Assembly (NCBI GenBank): GCA_027625915.1
Contig: JANTQA010000008.1
Span: 459,001 to 523,000 of the forward strand
Length of the DNA: 64,000 bases
Origin: Anaeramoeba flamelloides
Lineage: Eukaryota > Metamonada > Anaeramoebidae
Reading direction: 5' to 3'
Part shown: positions 45,173 to 56,847 of the stretch, one piece after another
Layout of the letters: every line of letters starts with the position of its first letter
How positions within the stretch are numbered: position 1 is the first letter of the stretch
Position numbers and translations under genes: made by a program
The notes under the pieces: generated by a model
The model's database searches: none
Seen by the model: the letters and a program-made list of their open reading frames with translations, nothing else
Told to the model about the DNA's origin: nothing

Positions 45173-47219
45173 GGTTTATAAAGAACTTGCATTTCAAATG
45201 GTCTTTTCTACCAACCAAGAATTATTAAAAACATTAAAGTTGAATACTTCATGTGTTTATTCAAGACAAAACTTGGTTTAAATTCCACAAGAGACATAAA
45301 TTAGATCATCCAACTTTTCAATAGTCTCTATCTTCCCTTTTATTTTACATTTGTTCTGAAATACCTCAAAATTGATCAAATATAAAATCCGGTCAACACT
45401 GGATGTATTATGCGCTTTTAACAAAGACTTATTTTGAACATTCCTCTTATTTGATTGGATTGTAATTGCAAAAAAATATTTTTTTTTTAATATTTTTAAT
45501 TTCTCTTTTTTTCACTTTTGAAAATTCTTTAAAAATGAATTATTATCTCTTTTTCTTTTAAAAAAGAGACCGAAATACTTTCTTTTTTACTTTTCTCAAA
45601 AATGAGATTGTTTTTTTTTTTTTCTTAAACTGAAACAAAAAACATTATTTGGTTTAAATAAAAATTCAAACAAATAAAGGAAATTTACCCCACTTATAAA
45701 CATTGAGGTAAAAAATGAAGGAATTGTTTTGACTTCTATTAGACAATTATTTTGTTACTTAAGGTAAATTGTGAGTTCAAAAAAATATAGTTGAGATATA
45801 AGATATTTTAGGATTATAAGCGAAAAAAAACCCTAAAGATATTTTTTAAACAATTTTATGTTTTAAAATTTGAGTCAAAAAGTGAAATATAAAAAAAAAT
45901 TCAAAAAGATTTTTAATGGAAAACCTTAATAGAACCTGAAAACGAAAAGTAAAATAAATTAAAAAAAAAAATAAATTAATCTCAAAGGGTATTAAATTAT
46001 CTTACTTTCAACCGATCCATAAAAAAAAAACAATTTAAATCTCCTTTATTATCAAAATGTAAAAAGTAGTCTTGGGTATCTCAAAAATGAGTAATTTTTT
46101 GAAAAAAATTTGAAAGATAGATCAATAATATATAAAAATAATTTTTTTACATAAAGATTGTATTAGAATAAATATTATTGTGTTGAATTCTCTATTTTAT
46201 CTTTAATTCTTGGATAGACCTCGATTTTTATGATTTTCTTTAGTAATGTACCAATTTTGATAGAATTTTCTATTTGGTTTTATTATTCCAAATACTATTA
46301 GAATTATACGAATAAAAATTCCTGATTTATGAGGCATTCAAAATTTTAATTAAAGGGGTTTTATTGTTCAATAAAAATAGTCCGATTCAAGAATTTCAAA
46401 AATATCCAATAATTTTTTTGTAAAGAAATCTGAAAGTATCATTTTTATCTATTAGGTTAATTTCTTCTCAGTAGAAATTATTTTGATATTTCTATTTAAC
46501 TCTAATTCAATTTTTAAATATATTTGATAAATAAAAAACTTTTTTAAAAATATTTTTATTTTTTGACAAATAAAACTATCAAAAGTAATTAAATGTTCAA
46601 AGAGAACGAATTAAAATAATCTCCAAAACTCATATTAACAACATCTATCACAGCAAACCTCTTTAAGTCTTTATTCCGTTTTTGAATAATTCTAATAAGG
46701 GAAGAATTAATAACAAACCGTGAAACACTTGATTTGAAAATTATAGAATAATTTTTTTAGACTGAAAAAAGACCATACTAGACTAATCAACGATATAAAA
46801 AAAGAAACTTGCCTAAAAAATTGTCTCTTAACAAAAATAACAAATTCTTTTGAAACAGTAGAAAAATAAATCGAAAATCAGGGTATAAAATAAAATATAA
46901 ATTTTGTCCGAAATATAAAATTGAAAATTGAATATTTTTATATTTTTATAGATTTTCTTGATTATTTTTCTTGCTATGGAAGTTTTTGATGATTTTTAAG
47001 TGTCCTGGGGGAGGAAAAATCAAAAAGGTTAATTTTGTGATTGGTAGTATTTTATTACTAATATTGTAGAAATCCAAAATTTTGAAATCATCAATAATAA
47101 ATATTTTTAAAATTTTGTTCGAAACCCAATTTTAATAACCAAAATCAAGTTAAAAAAAATTTCCCTCTTAAAACAAGTTACAAAAGCCTAATTACTCTCT
47201 TAATTATTTTTTTTTGGAT

Positions 47220-47320
47220 CAATTTCCAGGCTAAAAATCCTAAAATACCATCCCAACACTAAAACCTATCCTGGTATACCCTAGCCTATCCTAACATATA
47301 TTAACTCACACAAAAAGTTT
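47220..47320. repeat. A+C-rich patch
   Basis: The plus strand reads ACCATCCCAACACTAAAACC, then TATCCTGGTATACCCTAGCC and TATCCTAACATA. It is G-poor and C-rich in a background with few C. In style it resembles 165-400. No function assigned. Confidence 0.3.
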
Positions 47321-47449
47321 TTTTTTAAATTCCTAGAGCAAATATATTTCAATTTAATTGACTATTTTCAAAAAAATATTAAATTTGACCAAATTTGAAA
47401 AATAATATTTTTCACGAAAATTTTTATCAATGCTGATTCATTGTGTATT

Positions 47450-47580
47450 TCTCTTATAAATCAATCTTTATTTTGAATTTTCAGTTTTTATTATGTTTTT
47501 CAGTTAAAAATCTTTTTGAAATTTTTTTACCTGTTTCACTTTTTTTCACGAACGGCTATTTGGTAAAGCTATTTTTTTTC
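47450..47580. repeat. Dispersed repeat M, copy 2
   Basis: The partner of 37930-38060, ending in TTTTTTTCACGAACGG. It lies about 230 bp beyond the stop codon of the minus-strand LRR gene, so it might instead be a shared 3' or 5' flank signal; with two copies a repeat remnant is the simpler reading. Confidence 0.45.
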
Positions 47581-47794
47581 AAAATAAAAACAAACTACAA
47601 ATAAATATTAATAACTTTTTTATTAAATTACAAATTTTAAGTTGTAAATCTATTGATTTTCGAATCAAAATAGGAATTAAAAAAAAAAAAAAAAAAGATT
47701 TGTTTGAAGAAATTGATTTTAACCCTTCAAAAATAGAAAAAATCGACTAAAAAAATAAATAAAAAAGTTTATTATTAATGTTAATTTTGATCTT

Positions 47795-49180
47795 TTAATT
47801 GATTTTTTTATTTGGGAAAGATAATGAGTATAGCTTCTTAAAATTGTTACTTGTCTGCAATAATCTTTTAATGTGATTTTTGTTTTGTTTTTCAAATTTT
47901 TGATAGTCTTGTTTGTCGATCTGAAAACCACTTTTTTCCCATTCGTCAATGAAAATTTTTTCTTTTGTTTCGTTATTGTCTGAATTGTCATTTTTCTTGT
48001 TGTCACTCAAACTTTGTGTATCTGAGTCATCTGAAGATTCTAAATTATTTTCATCATTTTCTGTTTTTCCTCCTTCAATTTCTTCTTCACTATCCTCTTC
48101 TTCTGAGTCTTCTTCGTTGTCAACGTCACGGTAGTCACTTGAAAGCTTTATCTCGTTTCTTTTTTTTTCATTCATTGTTGTAGATACTTTTTTCTCTTCA
48201 ACAATAATCTCTTTTTCTTTTTCCTTTTCCTTTTCTTTTTTTTTCACATTATCAGATTGCTGATCAAATGTTTTTAATTTAATAAAAACCTTATTTTCAT
48301 CAAATTGAAAATTGTCCAGTTTCTCATTTTGGACACTTTGTTTCTGAGACTTTTCAAACCTTTTCTTTATTTTTAATTTTTTTCTTTGTATCACTAAAAG
48401 TTTGTTGATTCTTTTTTCTTGATTAATTTTTGTGTGATTAATTTTATTTTTCTCAAAAATTGTTGTAATTTTTTTCCAAGCATTATTTTCTTCTTCATTA
48501 AAATTGTTTGGATCAGAGATTTTGAATTCAACCATTAACTTATTATTTTTTATTAGTTGGTATAAATGGAGGAGTGAATTTACATCGATCTTTTCAAAAT
48601 TGTTTAAAGCAGAAAACCTTGTTAAAGTTTTGTTGCTGATTAAAAAGCCTGTTAAAAGTAAAAACGAATTTGTACCAAGTTTAGTTGAGTCAAAATTGAT
48701 TTCCTCAAGGGTTTGATTGCTTTTTTTCAACAAGACTGCAAATTTTTTTAATGTTAATGGGCCCAAATCGTTGTTGCTGAGATCCAGTTTTCTTATACTT
48801 TGGTTTTTTTCCAACAAGCTCATCAGTGGGGCAGTTTCCGAACAGAACAAATTGTGTGAAAGGGACAAGGAATCAATGAGAAGCTGATCATTTGCTAAGA
48901 ACGAACATACGATTTCTAAAAGTGTTTTATCGATTTGGTGGCCTGAGAGATCAAGAAAGGCAATAATGAAAAAGACTCCTTCTTGACAAGACTCTACCCG
49001 TGCATTTTTGAGAGTATGACGAATGGTATTTATGATATTTGTATGTTCATCCAGTAAAGGCACAAATTCGGGTTGTGAGTTGTCTATCTTGCTTTTGTTC
49101 GAATAAACAGATAACAAATCCTTTTCTAATAATTGAACAAGCTTTTCAATCGTCCACTCAACTTTATTTTGATTTGTCAT
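47795..49180 (-). CDS. Leucine-rich-repeat protein with charged C-terminal tail
   Basis: A single-exon protein of 461 residues. After an N-terminal helical segment (WTIEKLVQLLEKDLLSVY), residues about 75-235 hold four to five ribonuclease-inhibitor/tropomodulin-type LRRs (LIDSLSLSHNLFCSETAPLM, IRKLDLSNNDLGPLTLKKFA, LEEINFDSTKLGTNSFLLL). Then come a basic helix (KLLVIQRKKLKIKKRFEKSQ), a KEKEKEKE tract, a Glu/Ser/Asp-rich acidic stretch (about 355-400) and a short C-terminal region (DKQDYQKFEKQNKNHIKRLL). The LRR part makes protein binding likely; the acidic tail could suit a nuclear or cytoskeletal partner. It is not recognised as a named family. The ATG is the first in frame. Confidence 0.8.
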   Translation of the reverse strand: MTNQNKVEWTIEKLVQLLEKDLLSVYSNKSKIDNSQPEFVPLLDEHTNIINTIRHTLKNARVESCQEGVFFIIAFLDLSGHQIDKTLLEIVCSFLANDQLLIDSLSLSHNLFCSETAPLMSLLEKNQSIRKLDLSNNDLGPLTLKKFAVLLKKSNQTLEEINFDSTKLGTNSFLLLTGFLISNKTLTRFSALNNFEKIDVNSLLHLYQLIKNNKLMVEFKISDPNNFNEEENNAWKKITTIFEKNKINHTKINQEKRINKLLVIQRKKLKIKKRFEKSQKQSVQNEKLDNFQFDENKVFIKLKTFDQQSDNVKKKEKEKEKEKEIIVEEKKVSTTMNEKKRNEIKLSSDYRDVDNEEDSEEEDSEEEIEGGKTENDENNLESSDDSDTQSLSDNKKNDNSDNNETKEKIFIDEWEKSGFQIDKQDYQKFEKQNKNHIKRLLQTSNNFKKLYSLSFPNKKIN

Positions 49181-50669
49181 GATTTGGGTTTATTAAATGT
49201 GGCAGAGTGTATGTGGTTGTATTTGTGAAAAAAACTTTAAAAAATAAAATAATTTTCTTTCTTTTTCGACATTCATTGGAGAGTTTTCTCACAATTTGAA
49301 ACTTTAACCACCTTACTAATTTTGATTTTTTTTTGAGTAGAGACGATCGTTTTGTAAAATTGGTTCTTTCTAAAATAAACCTAGTTGAGATTTTAATTTG
49401 AGTGTTTCAAAAAAGAGTAACAAAACTTTCAAAAGGTTTTATTAATGTGTTTTTCACTGTTTTATTTTTGATATTTGGAAAAAACATTTGTGAAACTCAC
49501 TTTTATACAAAACCAAACAATTCAAAATCTCCTTATCTTTCGAAGGAACAAGAGTATAAATACCAAAATATTCTGAACAATAATTTCTCCTTGAGGGATA
49601 AAGTTCTATCTCTGAGAAGACTAAAAATAAAGGGTGCTGCTATTTCAGGTAAATCACATCAGTGATCTAAAGTTTGATTATCTCTAAAAAATTCGATTAT
49701 TAAAATAGTACTATTTGTTGGTACAGTCAACAAAATAATGCGTGCCCAACTACTAAAATCCTTGTTACGAAATATAATCCGTGCTTTTTTTTCTTCTTGT
49801 TCCAAGGCAACATCCAATTTACTAACCCAAGAGTATACCTAAGTTCATATCAATTTTGAAACTAAACTCCATGATATTTTCAGTAAAATTTTTATTATTA
49901 ATGAAATTTAGTTCAAATTTTTTTGTAATTTTCTGATTTTTTTTGTTTTTTTGATAAGAAGTAGACCCTAAAACTTTAACTCTATTTTTTGAGATAAATT
50001 TTCCGATTTGATCCTTCGTTTTTATAATTTCTAGTTTAAATAATAGAACTTTAAGAAACCAATACACTTTTCGATAAGGGTTTATTGTTGGTTTCTTTGA
50101 TTGGTTGATGTATTGTTATTCTCGAATATATTTATATATATACTATCTTTCATAATAATTGGAACATTAAAAATCAAATTTTAAATAAAAATATTTTTAA
50201 TAATTGAAGTTATCTATTATAATATAAAAAAATTAGATTTTAATATTCAATACTATACTCAAGAGATATTTATTTTTTGTCTAAAAATAAAAGAAATGGA
50301 ATTAAAAAAAAAACTGTTAAAAAAAATTGGGATCATTTATTTTGAAAGAAACATTACATGAAAGATAGAAAATTTAAAAAATAAATAAAACCTATTTATC
50401 GATTCTCCTTTCATTTGAATAACTAAATCTAATCTCTTTTTCATATTTGAAACCAAATTTTTTCATTAATTCAACTGTTACTTCTTTCCAATTTTTCATT
50501 TTCATTTTCCGTTTTAACAAAACACTGTTGAAAAAATAAAAAAGAGAAAAAATGATTTATTTGCAAACTTTTCATTGTGAGAGGAAAAACTTCAAAACGA
50601 TACAACTGCAATTCAATATTCAAATGTAAGATGGACTATTTATTCTGAAATTTAGTTTATATATAAACT
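49181..50669. other. Intergenic between LRR and NT-C2/DIL genes, left part
   Basis: A plus-strand open frame at 49402-49665 (no ATG; contains ETHFYTKPNNSKSPYLSKEQ and LRDKVLSLRRLKIKGAA) ends near a possible donor (GTAAAT at about 49649). It could be one exon of an unrecognised gene, but no partner exon was found. A minus-strand frame at 50067-49822 is also unsupported. Repeat N copy 2 lies at 50155-50330. Confidence 0.35.
50155..50330. repeat. Dispersed repeat N, copy 2
   Basis: The direct match of 34080-34250: ACATTAAAAATCAAATTTTA, a TATCTATTATAATA stretch, AATTAGATTTTAATATTC, and AAAAATAAAAGAAATGG. Confidence 0.45.
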
Positions 50670-51365
50670 CGTTTTCAGTCAAAGTCCCAACATTTTTTTC
50701 AAATATTAATTATTTTATATAATTGACCATTGAAGAAAAAATAAGAAATAAGGAGTATAATACACATCAAAGGATTGTTGATATATGTCTGAAAGAAGAC
50801 TAATTAATTAATAAATTTTCTTAAAAATTGAAAAACTCAAATTCTTAGTGGATAATTGAGAAAAACAACACTGTTTGAAATGAACTTCTACTGGTATTTG
50901 AATAATAAATATGAAACAATTTCCACTTCATTTTCCATACTTTTTCTTTTAGAAATCAAGTCTCCAAAGGAAGTATGTTGGTATTTGTGGTCCTCTATTT
51001 GAAAAAAGAATTGAAAATGAAGTGAAAATTTTTTCACATTTATTAAACAAATATCAAGAACAAAGATCAGAATAGAATTCCAATAAAAATCAATATGATT
51101 TCTCAACAATCTTTACATGGTTTCAATAACCTTAGAATAACACATTTTTACCAAGTGACTATTGATCTTGCAATAAAAAACTTTTTTACAACTGAATTAC
51201 ATTTTAAAAAAAAAATCGAAAAATAAAAACAAAAAAAACAAAAATGTGAAAAAATGATTTTAATTTTGAAAATTTCCAAAAAGAAATTTTTTCTTCCAAT
51301 ATCTATGCAAACCCTTTAAACAATTGTATTTCACCCATTACAACTGGGCCCCTTTGACTGAAAAA
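50670..51365. mobile_element. MITE family L, copy 2
   Basis: The left end is TTTTCAGTCAAAGTCCCAAC; the right end on the other strand is TTTTTCAGTCAAAGGGGCCC, giving a short terminal inverted repeat with core TTTTCAGTCAAAG. The interior matches 44632-45172. About 700 bp with no coding capacity. Confidence 0.65.
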
Positions 51366-51797
51366 TATTTTATATATATATATCAATTTATTGATTTGGT
51401 ATAAAGAAAATAAAGAAATAATAAAAATGAAATATGGTTTTAATGAAAAATACTTTACTTTTTTTAAAACTTTATTTTTTTGAAAAGTTTTAATTTAAAA
51501 AAGACTTCAATTTTTTAAAAAAAAAACTCAAAAAAAGTTTGTAAAAAATTTTAACTTTTTTAAAATAAATATATAAGATTTGTAATATCCTTTTCAATCA
51601 AAAAATAATCACTTAACATAAAATAAGAAAAATAGGCCTATTTTTTTAAAAACAAAAAAAATATGTGTAATAATATATTTATCAAAATTAATGAATTTAC
51701 TATTAATCATAGAAAAGATATTGGTATTACCATTCCTGTTAAATATCTATCTATTTATCTAGCTATATATATATATATATATATAGAAATAATAATT
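51366..51797. other. 3' flank of the NT-C2/DIL gene
   Basis: AT-rich, with an (AT)n run at about 51763-51785 lying 13 bases beyond the stop codon of the minus-strand gene. The plus-strand frame at 51663-51863 overlaps that gene's end and is a chance frame. Confidence 0.5.
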
Positions 51798-54700
51798 TTA
51801 ATTTTTAGAAAAGAAATGCAATGCAATATCTTTTTGGAGTTGGTAATGCAAATTGATGTTTGACCAATTTCTACAAGAGAAATCCAAAAAATTAATTTCT
51901 AAAGAATATATTATATTCGTATCGAGTTCAATTTTTTCATTCGAATTTTTTGTAGAAAATTTATTCTGGGCAAATTCCAACAGTTTATCAAGGTCATTTT
52001 GTTTAATCTTTGTGGAATCAAATTCATCTGGAGTAAAATTGGATAAGATATGGTGTATTTGGAAAAGGCTAATTGAATTCAAAATATTGGTACATAAGTA
52101 ATAATCATTTTCTTGATCTTTTAAAATGACTTTATTCATTAAAATTAAATCAATCAAGTTATTTAATTTATTTAATTCATTTTTTGATTTGGCAAAGGGT
52201 GTTTTATCGGCCCATTCTTCGATTTTAGATAGCGACTCTTTAATTTTCGCGGAATGGCCAATAGTTAAAAAATTCTTTTTCATTAATAAGTAATTAAAAA
52301 TTGTTGCATTAATTGAAAAAAAGGCATGTGTAATAAATCCTTGGCAAACGATCTTTGGGAGTTTTGCTAAATTGCAATACTGGGTGATGGATTTTAATTG
52401 GTCAATAACCGATTTCGTACAATATTTTAGCGTTTTTTTAAATTTTTTGCTTTCAGAGGGATAACATTTTAAAAACAATTGACGAAATCTTGGTTGTAAT
52501 TGATCATTAATGATATAAATAATTTTCAAATATACTTGATCTAATAGTTCGCATAGTTTTTCAAATAAAAGTATTATTGAAGGAGCCCTATCTTCAAATA
52601 AAAATTCACTCTCGTTATTATTATCATCCCCTTCGTTATCATTGTTTATTAAATTATCAAAATTAATATAAAATCCCTTTGTGACAGATTCTGATTGCAT
52701 TTCTGATATTGATTTTATTCTAGTAACATCAGACATGCCATAATATTGATCATTATCATTGTTATCATTATTGTTGCTATTATTATTGTTGCTATTATTA
52801 TTATCCTTGGAATTAATTATATGCTGGAATCTTTTGTTTGATATCTTTTTTAAATAATATTCTTCCGGCGAATTCTTCATTTCATACAATAAAAAACAAA
52901 TTGACCAAAAAATGTTCGACAGTAACCAAATTGTTTTTTTTAAATTATTTCGGTTTATAAATAATAATAAATTTAAAGAGTCAATATATGTTGTTAAAAT
53001 TTCTTCACATCCAAAATCAAAACTATTTGATCTAATTAAAAATGAAATTAAAATAACTGCTGGTATTGGATAAATACCATCAACTTTTTCATCAGAAAAA
53101 AAAAATAATCTGTCAATTAACCATTTTTCCTTCTCAATATTTTGAATTATTTGTAATTTATTAAATAATTCATTGGTTTTAATTCTCTGTTCTTTTAATC
53201 TTTGTTTTTGTGAATTAATGATTTCTTTTTCTGTTTCTTCATTTAAATTCCATTCCATTTTTGGTTTTTGTTTTTTCATAATTTCTAATTCCTTCCTTAT
53301 TTCCTCTTCCTTTTCCTTTTCACCTTCATTTTCATTTTCATTTTCCTTTTCATTTTCACTTTCCTTTTCATTTTCCTTTTCACTTTCACTTTCATTTTCA
53401 CTTTCACTTTCATCTTCATTTTCTATTTTAATTTCGTTTTTTTTTTTATTATCTAATTTTAAATCACTTTTTTGTTTTTCTGATTTCTTGTTAGTTTTTC
53501 CTTTTGATAATTTAATTTTATTTTGATAATTTAATTCAAAAGTTTCTAATTTGGATCTTTTTTCTAAGATTTTCTCATATTCACTTTGCTGTAATTTATA
53601 GTTATGTTTACTGATCACAATATTTTTTTTTAATTCAAAAATTTTTGGTTTATTTTCAGTTAGTAATTTATTGGTATATTTTATTTTTAATTCTTCGATT
53701 TCCTTTCTTTTGATTTGAAGATATTTTTTGTGATTCCTTTCTATTAAACCTAATTTCTTTCTAGTTTTTTTTAATTCGATCTTGAATTTTTTTAATATTA
53801 TTTCATTATTTTGATACGTTGCAATTTTTTTTTTTTTTTCATTTCTGAGAGAGACTAATTCTTTTATTTTGGATTTGAGAGAAAGTTTTAACATTGGGAT
53901 CTTTTCAATTTTTTCATTCCTCATTTTGTCATATCTTTTTTTAATTTCATTTTGCATTTGAGATACTCCAATTTTTTTTTCATTTTCTTTTAATCTGTTA
54001 AATTCCTTTTTTTTTTTATTTTGTTTCTTTATTTTCTTTTCTAATGTTTTTTTTTCTTCCTGATTATTATCAATTAATTTCTGTATTTTTTTTATTTTTT
54101 GTTTGCTTTTCTTTGACTTTACTTTTGATTGTTTCGTTTTATAATTAATTTCTTTCAATTGTGCCTTTTTTTTCATTAGTAACATTTTTTTTTTTTCGAT
54201 CTCATTTTTTAATTGTTCAATTTTTAATTTCTTTTCCATTGCCTTTTCTTCTTCTTTTCCCTTTCTCTTTCCCTTTCCCTTTTCTTTGATGTCTTTTTCT
54301 TCTTCTTCTTTCATCTCTTTTCCGTTATCTTTTTCTTTGCCTTTTTTCTTTTTTTTTGTTCTTTTGGCGTTTTTTTTGTGACTTTTATTTTGCTTAATTT
54401 TTTGTAATTGTCGAATATAATTTTTAATTTCATTCAAATCTTCAATTTGATCTTTATTTAACTTCATTTCTTCAAATTTTGATCTTATGTCGTTTACAAT
54501 ATTTTGATTTTCCGATAATTTCTGCTTTAAATTATACAACTCTTTTTCGCTGGACGAAAGCAAAAAATAGCGACTTTTCTGTTGCTGCTTAAATAACTTC
54601 ATTTTTTTTTTTGCATTTTGAAATCCCTTAACCACTCTTTTCTTTTGGAGAACAATGTTTTTTTTTTTTTGAATCTCACTGCCTAAATGCCTTACTTTCC

Positions 54701-55628
54701 TTTTTTCATTGGGATCGTGAAGTAAATTGTAAACACTGTTTTTTGAGTTTTTGGTAATCTTATTATTCACTAATTTCTTTTTTTTAATTTTTTTTCCTTT
54801 TTTCGAAATTTGAGTCGTTGTCGATTTGGAAGAAATATCAGATAAAAAAGTAATATCAGATCCAAACGACGAAACAGATTCAGTGTATTCAGTAAATTCC
54901 TCGCTATGTGTGAAATTGTTTTCTTGTTCCCTTATTATTTGTTCTAATTCTTTTGGCTTGAGGCTAATACTTTTCGTGGTTTTATTTTTAATTCCCAGAT
55001 CTGTTTCGCTTTCCTTCTCCTTTTCATTTTCGTTGCTGTTTTGGTTTGCATTTTTTGTTTCTTTTTCATTATCTTTTTCATTATTTTTTAAATATTTTTT
55101 TAATTCGGGTTGAATAACTGTATGGAGAAGAATTGGAATAAACTTGGACGTTATTTTTACAGAAATTTGGATCGCAAAAATTAAAAATGGGGTAATTTTG
55201 TGCTTTTTCGGGTTTTTTAAATCAAACCTAATCATTTTTAAAATCGGTTCGTTGATGCCGATAAAATCAGTTGTCTCGATCTCTGCTTTTGCAATTGTCA
55301 CGCTTTTTAATCTTTTCCCATTCCTTGATCGATCTTGTTGTAAACAAAACCTTAAAGGCTTTTTCAAATACTCAAACCCACTCCCAACACTTGTCATATT
55401 GCCTTTTGACTTTTGGCGATAATACGTAGAATTAACACTGAACTCTTCTTGGAAATTGGCAGACGAATTGGTTGCTGGTAAAATTCGCTTCGTTAAAAAG
55501 GTATGGCTTCCTATACGTGACTTGACAAGAACTGGCGAAGATCTTGAGGGTAAACTCGTGGCAGCAACAATTGCAAAACGTGCAGTATAAATTGTTTTCT
55601 TTCGGTTGACACGTTTTAATTTGCTCAT
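51798..55628 (-). CDS. NT-C2 / coiled-coil / dilute (DIL) domain protein
   Basis: 1276 residues in one exon. Residues about 10-155 fit the NT-C2 domain of EEIG1/EHBP1-type proteins (TARFAIVAATSLPSRSSPVL, SRIGSHTFLTKR, ATNSSANFQEEFSVN, KPLRFCLQQD). Residues about 180-845 are Lys/Glu-rich and largely predicted coiled coil. After an Asn-rich spacer (about 940-970), the C-terminal third is a myosin-V tail-type DIL domain. Its markers are FFSINATIFNYLLMKKNF, then SAKIKESLSKIEEWAD, and LFQIHHILSNFTPDEFDS at about residues 1095-1235. The upstream part of the globular tail (INRNNLKKTIWLLSNIFWSI) is also present. NT-C2 binds membrane or Rab-type partners and DIL domains bind cargo adaptors, so a membrane-cytoskeleton tether without its own motor is likely (inference). 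The start context is AAAACAAGATGAGC. Confidence 0.85.
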   Translation of the reverse strand: MSKLKRVNRKKTIYTARFAIVAATSLPSRSSPVLVKSRIGSHTFLTKRILPATNSSANFQEEFSVNSTYYRQKSKGNMTSVGSGFEYLKKPLRFCLQQDRSRNGKRLKSVTIAKAEIETTDFIGINEPILKMIRFDLKNPKKHKITPFLIFAIQISVKITSKFIPILLHTVIQPELKKYLKNNEKDNEKETKNANQNSNENEKEKESETDLGIKNKTTKSISLKPKELEQIIREQENNFTHSEEFTEYTESVSSFGSDITFLSDISSKSTTTQISKKGKKIKKKKLVNNKITKNSKNSVYNLLHDPNEKRKVRHLGSEIQKKKNIVLQKKRVVKGFQNAKKKMKLFKQQQKSRYFLLSSSEKELYNLKQKLSENQNIVNDIRSKFEEMKLNKDQIEDLNEIKNYIRQLQKIKQNKSHKKNAKRTKKKKKGKEKDNGKEMKEEEEKDIKEKGKGKRKGKEEEKAMEKKLKIEQLKNEIEKKKMLLMKKKAQLKEINYKTKQSKVKSKKSKQKIKKIQKLIDNNQEEKKTLEKKIKKQNKKKKEFNRLKENEKKIGVSQMQNEIKKRYDKMRNEKIEKIPMLKLSLKSKIKELVSLRNEKKKKIATYQNNEIILKKFKIELKKTRKKLGLIERNHKKYLQIKRKEIEELKIKYTNKLLTENKPKIFELKKNIVISKHNYKLQQSEYEKILEKRSKLETFELNYQNKIKLSKGKTNKKSEKQKSDLKLDNKKKNEIKIENEDESESENESESEKENEKESENEKENENENEGEKEKEEEIRKELEIMKKQKPKMEWNLNEETEKEIINSQKQRLKEQRIKTNELFNKLQIIQNIEKEKWLIDRLFFFSDEKVDGIYPIPAVILISFLIRSNSFDFGCEEILTTYIDSLNLLLFINRNNLKKTIWLLSNIFWSICFLLYEMKNSPEEYYLKKISNKRFQHIINSKDNNNSNNNNSNNNDNNDNDQYYGMSDVTRIKSISEMQSESVTKGFYINFDNLINNDNEGDDNNNESEFLFEDRAPSIILLFEKLCELLDQVYLKIIYIINDQLQPRFRQLFLKCYPSESKKFKKTLKYCTKSVIDQLKSITQYCNLAKLPKIVCQGFITHAFFSINATIFNYLLMKKNFLTIGHSAKIKESLSKIEEWADKTPFAKSKNELNKLNNLIDLILMNKVILKDQENDYYLCTNILNSISLFQIHHILSNFTPDEFDSTKIKQNDLDKLLEFAQNKFSTKNSNEKIELDTNIIYSLEINFLDFSCRNWSNINLHYQLQKDIALHFFSKN

Positions 55629-56179
55629 CTTGTTTTGAAAATATTAAAAAGAGAAAAAAATTTCCTTTGTTTTTTTAATTTTTAACACGAATCAAAATAG
55701 GTTTGTACAGAAATAACAAAAAATAAAAAATGGTATTTGTTTCACTTTTTTGAGTTGATTTGGGTGATGATAAAATTAGAATTTTTTATATTTGAATTTA
55801 ACTTTAGAAAAGTATCTTATTGAAAATTTAATGTTAAATATAAGGAACTAATTGACTGATTATTTTGTATTCTGGTTTTGATTACCTTTTAGGATTTTAA
55901 TCTACAGTAAAATTTCTGCTTATTGAAAAAAGTAGAATTTTAAACAAAAGTTTTTATAATAAAACAATACCCCAAAGATATTGAATTTTTGACCAATGAA
56001 AAACCTAAAATTTGGTTTTTTGTTATGAAAATATTGTTGGATTTTGATGAAAATTATTGTAAAATCTATATCAATAAATTTTATTATTTGGTATTGATAA
56101 AAAAAAAATGTGTTTAAATATACTTCATAACCAAAATTTAATTATAGTAGGGAAAAAAATATCCAACATGATAATAATA

Positions 56180-56450
56180 GCCGGACAAGATTTTTTAGTT
56201 GTGATTATTAGTAAAATTCTTGGGTAATTTCATTTATTTTTAATCCAATCCTTTTTATAAATAACCAAATTTTTTTATGAGCCTTGTAATAAACCTACCT
56301 AAAGTTCATTAAAGTAGTGTTTTCTCAAGAATAGTTAAGTAATTGTTTGTAAGCCTAAGTAGATCTACTTTTTTTGAAAAACAATCTTGTTTTATAGAGG
56401 TTTACTAGAGTTTAAAAAATGATAATTTTTATTATTTTTTTTTCAAATTC
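56180..56450. mobile_element. MITE family F, copy 2 (inverted, partial)
   Basis: It begins CCGGACAAGATTTTTTAGTT, matching the F terminal repeat, then runs as the reverse complement of 14385-14660 through CCTACCTAAAGTTCATTAAA and GCCTAAGTAGATCTACTTTT. The other end is not identified. Confidence 0.6.
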
Positions 56451-56805
56451 ATCTTTCTTGATAAAAAAAAATAAAAAGAAAAAAAAATCTACCAAATTAA
56501 AAAAAAATTTAAGATCTTAACTTTTAAAAAAAAAATAAACGAGAAGAACGGTGGATTAAACCTAAATAATATGTTCTATTTATTAACAAAAGTAATACAG
56601 TGACTGAAAAATATTTAACAATGTTAGAAACTCTGACATTTTATTCTTAATACTTAAAACTAGAGTAAAAGTCCTTTTTTTGGGAAAAAATTGTGAAAAA
56701 AAATGTATAATGATTAAAAAAATATTTCTATCTTAAATTTCCACAATAAAAAAATTATATCCTCAATCAAATATCCAAATATTTGAACGTATAAATCAAA
56801 TACAA

Positions 56806-56847
<42 letters not shown>

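Larger units (their letters stand above)
43797..47794. other. Intergenic between the E2F-like gene and the LRR gene
   Basis: Convergent genes flank about 4 kb of AT-rich DNA. MITE family L copy 1 (44632-45172), an A+C-rich patch (47220-47320) and repeat M copy 2 (47450-47580) are listed separately. I see no exon elsewhere; the minus-strand frame at 44398-44589 is short and without support. Confidence 0.5.
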
